This document shows, piece after piece, positions 18,059-25,480 of a stretch of 64,000 nucleotides of DNA (within the stretch, counting starts at the first letter, position 1; each line of letters opens with the position of its first letter). The translations under genes were made by a program, and so were the position numbers. The notes under the pieces were generated by a model. That model was not told the origin of the DNA. It did no database searches and saw nothing but the letters and a program-made list of their open reading frames with translations. Source of the stretch: Rhodanobacteraceae bacterium (GTDB lineage Bacteria > Pseudomonadota > Gammaproteobacteria > Xanthomonadales > Rhodanobacteraceae); contig JAEUPP010000057.1 of assembly GCA_016790075.1 (NCBI GenBank), positions 78,681-142,680 on the forward strand, in the 5' to 3' direction.

Positions 18059-19581
18059 CGATGCCTGACCCGGTTGAGCGTTATCTCGACGAATTTCTGC
18101 GCGCGCGCGCGCGGCCGCTGCTGCTGACGTTCGACGCGAACTGGCAACTGGTCGACGTGCATGGCGATACCTCGATTCGCGGCCTCGACGCCGACGGGCC
18201 TCATACGCTGGTACAGCAGCTACAGGATCTGTTTCTCGGGTTGCCTTGTGATCAGCCGCAGGACCTGCCCTTTGTCGAACTTGCCGGCGGAATTCATGCG
18301 CATGTGCACCTGATACCCGAGAGCGACCGCTTTCATCTGCTGCTGCTTGATGCCAGCGACGAACACGCGCGCACACAGGTACAGCAGCAACTCGGCAATG
18401 ATGCAACTCTCGCGGTTTTTGAAAAAACACGATCGCTTGCACGTCTGCGCCAGATCAGAAACGAACTTGAGCAGCAGCGCGCCAGGCTGGAGGAAGCAAA
18501 CGCCCTCAAGAACGCCTTGTTTGCGACCCTGAGTCACGAATTCCGTACCCCTCTTACTTCGATCTTCGGCTATCTGCATCTGCTCGAGCGCTACGGTGAG
18601 AGCGCGCGCGACCAGGCGCTGTCAGCGCTGCGGCGCAATGCCAGCTATCTGTTCGCGCTGGCCGAGAATCTGCTCGAATACGGCCGTTCCGAGGCTGGCG
18701 AAACCCTGCTTACTCCGACCGTCCTCGATCTTTCTGTACTCGTCACCGATCTCGAAGCCATGTTCTGCCCACTGGCCGCAGAGAAGCGCCTTGAACTGAG
18801 TGTCGAGGCGGGGCCCGTGCCGCCATCCGATGCCTTGTTCGATGTGGTCAAGCTACGCCAGATCGCGATCAATTTGCTGTCAAACGCGTTGCGTTATACG
18901 CCGGCCGGTTATGTGTGTGTGTATCTGGGCTGGGAGCGCGATCGGTTGCGGATAGAGGTGCGCGACAGTGGGCTCGGCATTGATGCGGAATACCAGGCAA
19001 AGGTGTTCAAGCCGTTCAACCGCGGCGCGCAGCATGGTGCCTGCAGTGCCGGACTCGGCCTGTCCATCGTCAAGCGGCTGGTGGAGCGCATGTCCGGCCT
19101 TATCGAACTCGAATCGACACCCGGCAAGGGCAGTGCGTTCCGTGTCGCGTTGCCGCCGCTGGTTGCCGCTGGTCCGCCGCAGGTTGCGCCCGTAGTACCT
19201 GAGGGTTCGCATCGAAGCTTTAGCAGCGCACTCGTCGTTGATGACGATCCGGATGTGGCGGCGCTGCTTGAGGTGCTGCTCGGCGATTTCGGCATGCGGG
19301 CGCGGATCGCAACGAATGTCGCCGAGGCGATCGCCATGGTAGCCGCCGAGGTGCCCGACCTGGTGCTCGTGGATGTGGAGTTGCCCGGGCTGTCGGGCAA
19401 CGCGGCGGTATATCAACTCCGTTCACAAGGGTACAAAGGTCGCATAGTTACTGTTTCAGCAAATGCGACAGAATCGGCGCGCTCCGCTGCGATCACGGCT
19501 GGTGCGGATCACTACCTGACCAAGCCGCTCGACTTCGTGCAGTTTGCACGCGTAGTGCAGGGCTTTGCTGCCGTTACCTGA
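18055..19581 (+). CDS. Soluble hybrid histidine kinase of the small-GTPase module
   Basis: 508 residues from the ATG at 18055, overlapping the GTPase stop. The N-terminal 110 residues (PVERYLDEF, LTFDANWQLVDVHGD, RFHLLLLDASDEH) look like a PAS-like input domain without membrane helices. A coiled coil (about 120-150) leads to the dimerisation domain with H161 in LSHEFRTPLT. The ATPase has NLLSNALRY, DSGLGID and GLGLSIVKR. A C-terminal receiver (VVDDDPDVAALL, DVELPGLSG, TKPLDF) follows. It is the last gene of the unit. A cytoplasmic kinase co-translated with a Rab-like GTPase suggests the GTPase state is an input or output of phosphorelay; not demonstrated. Confidence 0.95.
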   Translation: MTMPDPVERYLDEFLRARARPLLLTFDANWQLVDVHGDTSIRGLDADGPHTLVQQLQDLFLGLPCDQPQDLPFVELAGGIHAHVHLIPESDRFHLLLLDASDEHARTQVQQQLGNDATLAVFEKTRSLARLRQIRNELEQQRARLEEANALKNALFATLSHEFRTPLTSIFGYLHLLERYGESARDQALSALRRNASYLFALAENLLEYGRSEAGETLLTPTVLDLSVLVTDLEAMFCPLAAEKRLELSVEAGPVPPSDALFDVVKLRQIAINLLSNALRYTPAGYVCVYLGWERDRLRIEVRDSGLGIDAEYQAKVFKPFNRGAQHGACSAGLGLSIVKRLVERMSGLIELESTPGKGSAFRVALPPLVAAGPPQVAPVVPEGSHRSFSSALVVDDDPDVAALLEVLLGDFGMRARIATNVAEAIAMVAAEVPDLVLVDVELPGLSGNAAVYQLRSQGYKGRIVTVSANATESARSAAITAGADHYLTKPLDFVQFARVVQGFAAVT

Positions 19582-19626
19582 TGCCTGCGTGGTAGCATCG
19601 GTCTTTTCTCCGGGTATGAAGCCGTG

Positions 19627-20214
19627 ATGTTCTGTCCTGAAGCGCTTGCCGAATTCGACGCACTGCTGGCGGAGGCGATTGCGGGTGCCGATCCCGAACC
19701 GACAGCGATGAATCTCAGCACGGTCGATGCGCGTGGCAGGCCGCACTCGCGTATCGTGTTGCTCAAGGGTGTTGGTCCGAACGGTCTGCTTTTTTTTACC
19801 AACTACACCAGTGCCAAGGGCGAGGAGCTGGCTGCAAACCCGCATGCTGCGCTATGCCTGCACTGGAAGCATCTGCGCGAAGGGGTACAGGTGCGTATGG
19901 AGGGGCAAGTGCAGACCTTGCCTGAGGCGGATTCGGATACGTATTTTTCGACCCGTCCACGCGGCAGCCAGATAGGCGCCTGGGCCTCGCTGCAGTCTCA
20001 GGTTCTGCCCGAACGCGCCGACTTCGAGGCCCGCATCGCGCAGTACGAGGCCGAGTTCGCGGGCCGTGACGTGCCGCGCCCTCCCCATTGGGGCGGCTAT
20101 CTGTTGCGGCCCGACCTCATCGAGTTCTGGTATGGCGCCAAGTTCCGCCTGCATGAACGTTATCGTTATGAGGTTATCGACGGCGCTTGGCAGAAGCAGT
20201 TGCTATACCCGTAG
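19627..20214 (+). CDS. pdxH: Pyridoxamine/pyridoxine 5'-phosphate oxidase PdxH
   Basis: 195 residues from the ATG at 19627; a GTG codon sits just before. It oxidises PNP or PMP to pyridoxal phosphate with FMN and O2. Motifs are AMNLSTVDARGRPHSRIVLL, FFTNYTSAKGEEL (FMN phosphate), WKHLREGVQVRMEG, RPRGSQIGAWASLQSQ and the C-terminal FWYGAKFRLHERYRYE signature with the substrate Arg and His. It is 15-25 residues shorter at the N-terminus than E. coli PdxH, but no upstream start is available before a stop. It lies 45 bp after the kinase gene. Confidence 0.96.
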   Translation: MFCPEALAEFDALLAEAIAGADPEPTAMNLSTVDARGRPHSRIVLLKGVGPNGLLFFTNYTSAKGEELAANPHAALCLHWKHLREGVQVRMEGQVQTLPEADSDTYFSTRPRGSQIGAWASLQSQVLPERADFEARIAQYEAEFAGRDVPRPPHWGGYLLRPDLIEFWYGAKFRLHERYRYEVIDGAWQKQLLYP

Positions 20215-20225
20215 GAAACGCCGCC

Positions 20226-21017
20226 ATGTACCCCGCGCGCATCGTCTGCCTGACCGAAGAGCCGACGGAAGTCCTTTACGCAATCGGCGAGCAGGACCGC
20301 ATCGTCGGCATTTCCGGTTTCACGGTACGCCCGCCACGGGCGCGCAAGGAAAAGCCCAAAGTCTCCGCATTCACAAGCGCGAAGATAGGCGAGATCCTCA
20401 AGCTTGAACCGGATCTCGTCATCGGTTTTTCCGATATCCAGGCCGATATCGCCCGCGACTTGATCAAGGCCGGGGTCGAAGTCTGGATCAGCAATCACCG
20501 TTCGGTGAGTGGCATCCTGGGCTATATCCGCCGGCTTGCCGGCATGGTCGGTCGCGCCGACGCGGGTCAAGCGTTGGCACGTCGCGCAGAAGCGCATATC
20601 GCAGCGGTCACCGCCGCCGCTGCCCAGTTGCCGCGGCGTCCACGGGTCTATTTCGAGGAATGGGACGATCCGCTTATTACCGGCATTCGCTGGGTCGGCG
20701 AATTGGTCCGCATCGCCGGCGGTGACGATGTGTTTCCCGAACTCAGTGAAAAATCACTTGCGCGGGACCGCATCCTTGCCGATGCGCGCGAAGTCGTGCG
20801 GCGTTCACCTGATCTGGTTCTCGGCTCCTGGTGCGGGAAACGATTTCGTGCGGAACGCGTAGCTGCCCGCCCCGGCTGGGACGCAGTGCCTGCCGTGCGT
20901 GACGGCGAATTGCACGAGATCAAGTCGCCCATCATTCTGCAGCCTGGGCCTGCTGCGCTGTTCGATGGTCTCGACGCCATCCATGCGCGGATTGTGGCTT
21001 GGGCGAAGCGGGCCTGA
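20226..21017 (+). CDS. Cobalamin-binding BtuF-like protein without signal peptide
   Basis: 263 residues from the ATG at 20226. It has the two-lobe fold of the BtuF/FhuD family: RIVCLTEEPTEVLYAIGEQD, KIGEILKLEPDLVIGFSDIQ and the C-terminal lobe WVGELVRIAGGDDVFPEL. No signal peptide is visible (MYPARIVCLTEEPTEVLYAI), which is common for a subset annotated as cobalamin-binding proteins outside a transporter operon. No BtuC or BtuD is adjacent. Cobalamin genes appear at 24650 and 27319-28670, which supports a corrinoid link. The start lies 11 bp beyond the pdxH stop. Confidence 0.82.
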   Translation: MYPARIVCLTEEPTEVLYAIGEQDRIVGISGFTVRPPRARKEKPKVSAFTSAKIGEILKLEPDLVIGFSDIQADIARDLIKAGVEVWISNHRSVSGILGYIRRLAGMVGRADAGQALARRAEAHIAAVTAAAAQLPRRPRVYFEEWDDPLITGIRWVGELVRIAGGDDVFPELSEKSLARDRILADAREVVRRSPDLVLGSWCGKRFRAERVAARPGWDAVPAVRDGELHEIKSPIILQPGPAALFDGLDAIHARIVAWAKRA

Positions 21018-21543
21018 TTGTCTCGCCTCGCATTCGGCGCGGTGTCGCCGGCAGGCTTCAGTTCCAGATCTTGCGTTTGCTCATGCTGGCTATCCTGAGC
21101 GTTCGCCCGGCGAGAAACGCAACCGCGTTGTCTCATTGATTGTCTTGTTTCAACCTACCTTTGTAGACAAGTGTTTCTGTAGCCTTTCGTGAATTGGAGT
21201 TGCTCGTGCCGCAGGTGGTATGACGCCGTCGCACCGTGGCGGTCGGCCGCTGGCATGGTATCGGTAGGGAACCGTAGCCAAACAATCGTTTGAAATTACC
21301 GTTTGAGCGATGCTAGAGTCGCCTCGCCGCCGCAGTCGTGCGCCGGCAATACCATTCAATCATCGTTCGTCATGCTGGGAGGGTCTCGGGACTCGAGGCC
21401 GGACGTCGGTTGACAGAAGTGGCCGCGGGGGCGGTCCGCCGAAGACGGGAATATCCGCACGGCAGGAGCAATGAATCGGGACGAATGGCCGGCAGTACCG
21501 GCAGTATCGTTAGGTCCGAGGCTTCCCTGGGGAGAGGGAAGTT
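21018..21543. other. 526-bp gene-free region upstream of the lipase gene
   Basis: No convincing gene on either strand. The first part contains an inverted repeat TTGTCT ... AGACAA (21140-21171) in a T-rich context after the cobalamin-binding gene, which may be a terminator or operator. Further down CAAACAATCGTTTG (21279-21292) is a perfect short dyad followed by another GTTTG. The final 60 bp are G/A-rich with GGAGAGGGAAGTT as the lipase ribosome site. The length suggests extended regulation of lipase expression. Confidence 0.5.
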
Positions 21544-22476
21544 ATGATGCGCCACGTCTTTGGACGCCTGCTCGGCGTCCTGCTTTGCCTTTGCATTGTC
21601 GCGCCGGTTGCGGCTCAGTCAGGTTATACGCAGACCCGTCATCCGATCGTGCTGGTACACGGCATGCTGGGCTTCGACAGTCTGCTCGGTGTTTACGACT
21701 ATTGGTACGGTGTTCCCGCGGAGTTGCGCGCCGGCGGTGCGACGGTCTATGTGGCCAGCCTGTCGGCGGTGAATTCAAGCACGGCGCGGGGCGAGCAGCT
21801 GGTGCGTGATCTGGATCATCTGCGCGCCCTGTACGGGCATGCCAAGTTCAACCTGATCGGACACAGTCACGGCGGCCCGACGATTCGTTATGTCGCGTCG
21901 GTGCGGCCTGATCTCGTCGCCTCGATCACGTCGGTAGGATCTCCACACAAAGGCAGCAAAGTAGCTGATGGGCTTGAGGCAACTTTGCCGCCGGGCTCGC
22001 CGCTGCGGCCCCTGGTGGCCGGTTTTGTCGACGCACTGGGCAGTTTTCTTGCGGCACTTTCCGGCAATAGCGATCCGCAATACGCGCTAGGCGCACTGGC
22101 CTCGCTCAATACCGCCGGCGCCAGCGCGTTCAACGCACTGCATCCGCAGGGCATGCCGAGCTCGAGCTGCGGCCAGGGTGCTGCCGTGGTCAACGGCGTG
22201 CGTTACTACTCGATCAGTGGTACTTCGGTGCTCACCAATATCTTCGACGCCTCAGACGTGCTGATGGGGGCAGGCAGCCTATTTTTTGGCCTCGAGGCCA
22301 ATGACGGGCTGGTCTCGCGCTGCTCAAGCCACCTTGGTGTGGTGCTGCGCGATGACTATGGCTGGAACCATCTTGACGAAGTGAATCAGATACTCGCGTT
22401 GCGCGGTCTGTTTGCGTCCAATCCTGTCAGCGTGCTGCGCGCGCAGGCGAACCGGCTGAAGTCGGCCGGTCTGTGA
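21544..22476 (+). CDS. Secreted triacylglycerol lipase (Pseudomonas/Burkholderia family I)
   Basis: 310 residues. A signal peptide (GRLLGVLLCLCIVAPVAAQS) is followed by YTQTRHPIVLVHGMLGFD, the oxyanion-hole region. The nucleophile is S108 in IGHSHGG; acid and base candidates are Asp in ANDGLVSRCS and His in WNHLDEVNQ. Cys in SSSCGQG and in SRCSSH probably form the disulfide of this family. Family I.1/I.2 lipases cross the inner membrane by Sec, fold with a membrane-bound foldase and leave by type II secretion. The foldase gene overlaps its stop by 4 bp (GTGA). Length is close to LipA proteins. Confidence 0.97.
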   Translation: MMRHVFGRLLGVLLCLCIVAPVAAQSGYTQTRHPIVLVHGMLGFDSLLGVYDYWYGVPAELRAGGATVYVASLSAVNSSTARGEQLVRDLDHLRALYGHAKFNLIGHSHGGPTIRYVASVRPDLVASITSVGSPHKGSKVADGLEATLPPGSPLRPLVAGFVDALGSFLAALSGNSDPQYALGALASLNTAGASAFNALHPQGMPSSSCGQGAAVVNGVRYYSISGTSVLTNIFDASDVLMGAGSLFFGLEANDGLVSRCSSHLGVVLRDDYGWNHLDEVNQILALRGLFASNPVSVLRAQANRLKSAGL

Positions 22477-23474
22477 GAAATCGCGGATCTGTCGTGGCAG
22501 CAGCGCTGATAGCGCTGCTGCTCGCGTTTCTGATGCAGTGGCAGACCGATGTCGCATCGCCGGCCGGTGCGGTTATGCCGCCGTCGTCGCAGCCTGGCGC
22601 GGCGGTAAATGAGTCCGTGGTGAGCACCGCACCGCGTCGTGCACCGCAGGCTGCCGCCGTGACGGCGCAGGACTCGCTGCGTGGTACTGCGGTCGATGGC
22701 GCTGTACGTGTCGATGCGCAGGGCCGGGTAGGGCGCGATCGCGATCTGCGTCGCGTATTCGACTATTTTCTGACGCGGCTGGGCGAGCGCAGCCTCGAGC
22801 GCATCCGTGCCGATCTTGCCTGGTGGCTGCAGCAACAGCCGCAGCTTGATGCAGCAACACGGGCCGAGGTGCTTGCTTTGTTCGACCGTTATGTCGAGCT
22901 GCAGCACGCGACTGCCGCGCTGCCCCGCAGCGGCGATCTGCGCACCGACTTGCAGCGCCTGCAGGAATTGCGCGTGCGTGAACTCGGCGCCGGACTCGCA
23001 CAGGCATGGTTTGGTGAGGAGGAGGCGTATACGGCACATACCCTGGCGCGGCTGGTGACGGCGCGCGATGCCACGCTTGATGAAGCCACGCGGCGGCAGC
23101 GTCTCGCCGATATCGAGGCCCAGCTCGACCCCATGCAGCGTACGAGCCGCGACGCCAGCCTCGCGTTCCAGCAGGCAGTCGCCGACAGCCGCCACTTCGA
23201 CACTGCTGCGGTTTCGGCACAGCACCGCGCCGAACAGCGGCGCCAGCACTGGGGTGAAGAGGCGGCTATACGGCTGGCCGAACTCGATCAGCAGGAAGCG
23301 GGCTGGCAGTCGCGGCTGCTGGCCTATGCGCAGGCGCGCGAGCGATTGTTTGCAGACCGGTCGCTGTCGCCGGTGCAGCGCGAGCAGCGCCTTGCGCAGC
23401 TACTGGAGGGGTTCAGCGCGGCGGAGCGCCGGCGCGTGCTGGCACTTGCCGAGGACGGGCTGTTGCCGCACTGA
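22473..23474 (+). CDS. lifO: Lipase-specific foldase (steric chaperone)
   Basis: 333 residues starting at GTG 22473, which overlaps the lipase TGA. An N-terminal membrane anchor (VVAAALIALLLAFLMQW) is followed by an Ala/Pro linker. The family signature RxxFDYxLxxxGE is present as RRVFDYFLTRLGE (about residues 91-103). The rest is the extended all-helical arm that wraps the lipase (for instance LFDRYVELQHATAAL and RLAELDQQEAGWQSRL). It stays in the inner membrane facing the periplasm and folds the co-encoded lipase. Confidence 0.97.
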   Translation: MRNRGSVVAAALIALLLAFLMQWQTDVASPAGAVMPPSSQPGAAVNESVVSTAPRRAPQAAAVTAQDSLRGTAVDGAVRVDAQGRVGRDRDLRRVFDYFLTRLGERSLERIRADLAWWLQQQPQLDAATRAEVLALFDRYVELQHATAALPRSGDLRTDLQRLQELRVRELGAGLAQAWFGEEEAYTAHTLARLVTARDATLDEATRRQRLADIEAQLDPMQRTSRDASLAFQQAVADSRHFDTAAVSAQHRAEQRRQHWGEEAAIRLAELDQQEAGWQSRLLAYAQARERLFADRSLSPVQREQRLAQLLEGFSAAERRRVLALAEDGLLPH

Positions 23475-23714
23475 GCCGGCCGGTTCATGGTGTGATCGTA
23501 TCCGCGGGAGTCCGGTCCCGACATTCGTCTCCGCCGCTTGGGGCAGGTGAACCGAGTTGCCCCGATGGCGGCGGCGCCGGCAACAGCTGGAAAGCAGCCC
23601 GTATACTTTTCCGATGACGTTCGATCGGGCCGCGACCGCGTGGCAGGCAAGCACATGCAGCAGAATGTCTGGCCCGTTGACGTGTCCCGAGCATAAGTGC
23701 TCGCACTTGCCGCG
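23475..23714. other. Intergenic region between convergent lifO and the deacetylase gene
   Basis: 240 bp without a plausible gene. A hairpin GGGGCA ... TGCCCC with an inner GGT/ACC pair (about 23538-23563) could end either transcript, although no T-tract follows. A TATACT hexamer near 23599 resembles a -10 box on the plus strand but lacks a good -35 and has no gene downstream; a small RNA is conceivable but unsupported. Confidence 0.35.
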
Positions 23715-24638
23715 CTAGTCAAGCAATGCGGCAACGTGCGCCTGCACTGACTGGCGCAAGGCGGTCAGGCTATAGCCGCCTTCCAGGCTGGATACGATGC
23801 GACCGTGTGCGTGTTTCTCGGCAAGCGCGACGAGTTCCTGGGTGACCCAGGCATAGTCCTCGGCAGCGAGATTGAGATTGGCGAGCGGGTCGAGCCGGTG
23901 TGCATCGAAGCCGGCGGAGACGAACAGCAGTTGCGGTGCGAATGCGTCCAGTGCCGGCAGCACGCGGTCGCGATAGGCGGCGCGGAATTCGCTGCCGCCG
24001 CTGCCGGGCGGCAGCGGTTCGTTGACTATGTTGCCAGCCCCGGTTTCGCCGCGCAGCCCTGTTCCCGGATACAGCGGCATTTCGTGGGTCGAGGCGTAGA
24101 GCACGCGGGCGTCGCTTGCAAAAATGTCCTGCGTGCCATTGCCATGATGTACATCGAAATCGACGATGGCCACGCGTGCAAGACCGCAGGCGAGCGCATG
24201 GCGCGCGCCGACGGCGACGTTGTTGAAGAGGCAAAAGCCCATCGCCTCGGCAGCCGTCGCATGATGACCGGGCGGGCGCACGGCGCAGAATGCTCGCTTG
24301 TGGCGTGCGGCCAGCACGCCGTCGACGGCGGCGCAGACCGCACCGGCCGCGCGCAGGGCAGCATCGAGCGACGCGGGCGACATGACCGTGTCAGCGTCGA
24401 TACGCAGCCAGGAACCTGCCGCCGGGGCCAGTGCAAAGATCTGTGCGACATGTTCGCCGTGGTGCGCGAGTTCAAGCTGGGTGCGCGTCGCACGCGGTGC
24501 CTCGATACGGTCGAGCCCTGCAAAGCGGTCGCCGTCCAGTGCTTCAAGCACGGCCTGCAGACGAGCCGGGGATTCCGGATGGCCTGAACCCGGATCGTGT
24601 TCAAGGCAACTGACGTGGGTGTAAAGGGCGAGGTGCAT
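23715..24638 (-). CDS. Histone-deacetylase-like zinc amidohydrolase
   Basis: 307 residues from the ATG at 24638 (MHLALYTHVSCLEHDPG), matching the typical N-terminus of bacterial class II-type deacetylases. Active-site elements are AVRPPGHHATAAEAMGF (the tandem His), VDFDVHHGNGTQ (zinc Asp and His), and VSAGFDAHRLDPL with the second zinc Asp; EGGYSL closes the site. Bacterial members act on acetylpolyamines or acetylated proteins; the substrate here is unknown. It lies 11 bp downstream of the cobalamin adenosyltransferase gene on the same strand and is probably co-transcribed. Confidence 0.95.
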   Translation of the reverse strand: MHLALYTHVSCLEHDPGSGHPESPARLQAVLEALDGDRFAGLDRIEAPRATRTQLELAHHGEHVAQIFALAPAAGSWLRIDADTVMSPASLDAALRAAGAVCAAVDGVLAARHKRAFCAVRPPGHHATAAEAMGFCLFNNVAVGARHALACGLARVAIVDFDVHHGNGTQDIFASDARVLYASTHEMPLYPGTGLRGETGAGNIVNEPLPPGSGGSEFRAAYRDRVLPALDAFAPQLLFVSAGFDAHRLDPLANLNLAAEDYAWVTQELVALAEKHAHGRIVSSLEGGYSLTALRQSVQAHVAALLD

Positions 24639-24649
24639 GGAGGCGGCGC

Positions 24650-25216
24650 TCAGGAAGATGCCGGCTTCTTGCGCCGTTCGTGCTGCCACAGCACTTCCCC
24701 GTGACCGCTGCGCCGTGCCAGCACGCGCGCGAGTACGAACAGCAGGTCCGATAGGCGATTGAGATAACGCGTTACTTCGGAACGCACACTCTCGTGCTGG
24801 GCCAGCGTGATGACTTCGCGTTCGCTGCGGCGGCAGACGGTACGGGCAAGGTGGCAGGTCGCTGCGGCCATGCCGCCGCCCGGCAGGATGAAATCCTTGA
24901 GCGGCGGTAGATCGTCGTTGAAACCATCGAGCACGGACTCAAGCCGGGTGATGTCCTCGTCGAACACCATCGCCATGCCCGGAATGCACAGTTCGCCGCC
25001 GAGATCGAACAGATCGTGCTGTATCTGCGTCAGCGGTTCGCGGATGTCTTCGCCGATCTCCTGGGCCAGCAGCATGCCGATAACGCTATTGAGCTCGTCG
25101 ACCGTGCCATAGGCGTTGACGCGGGCGGAGTCCTTGCGGACGCGCGTGCCGTCGCCCAGGCCGGTGGTTCCGTCGTCACCGGTGCGGGTATAGATTTTCG
25201 AGAGTCGGTTGCCCAT
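24650..25216 (-). CDS. Cob(I)alamin adenosyltransferase, PduO type
   Basis: 188 residues. It transfers the adenosyl group of ATP to cob(I)alamin. The N-terminal ATP-binding region KIYTRTGDDGTTGLGDG and the conserved RTVCRRSEREVITL and YLNRLSDLLFVLAR motifs of the five-helix PduO/MMAB fold are all present. It is the first gene of a two-gene group with the deacetylase. Together with CobS and CobC 2-3 kb away it implies corrinoid assembly or salvage rather than just use of intact B12. Confidence 0.96.
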   Translation of the reverse strand: MGNRLSKIYTRTGDDGTTGLGDGTRVRKDSARVNAYGTVDELNSVIGMLLAQEIGEDIREPLTQIQHDLFDLGGELCIPGMAMVFDEDITRLESVLDGFNDDLPPLKDFILPGGGMAAATCHLARTVCRRSEREVITLAQHESVRSEVTRYLNRLSDLLFVLARVLARRSGHGEVLWQHERRKKPASS

Positions 25217-25480
25217 GTTGTTCCGTGTCGAGCCTCGGTGGAGGCCGGATCATCTGCGGTTGCGTTCTTGTGGAATAAATAGTTGGCGGCGATGCCGGCC
25301 TGTGCCGGCAGTCTACTGCACTTGACCCGGGATGAAGGCAGCGCCGGGCCAGCTGCGGCGGCACCTGCAGGCGAGTTTGTGCCGCGGCCCAGGCATTCGC
25401 TGTCTGCTTGTGGTTCACCTGGGCTTGGCCCACCATCGGCTTTCTGCCGCGCGCTGGTGCTGCCTGCGAGGGGACCCTAC

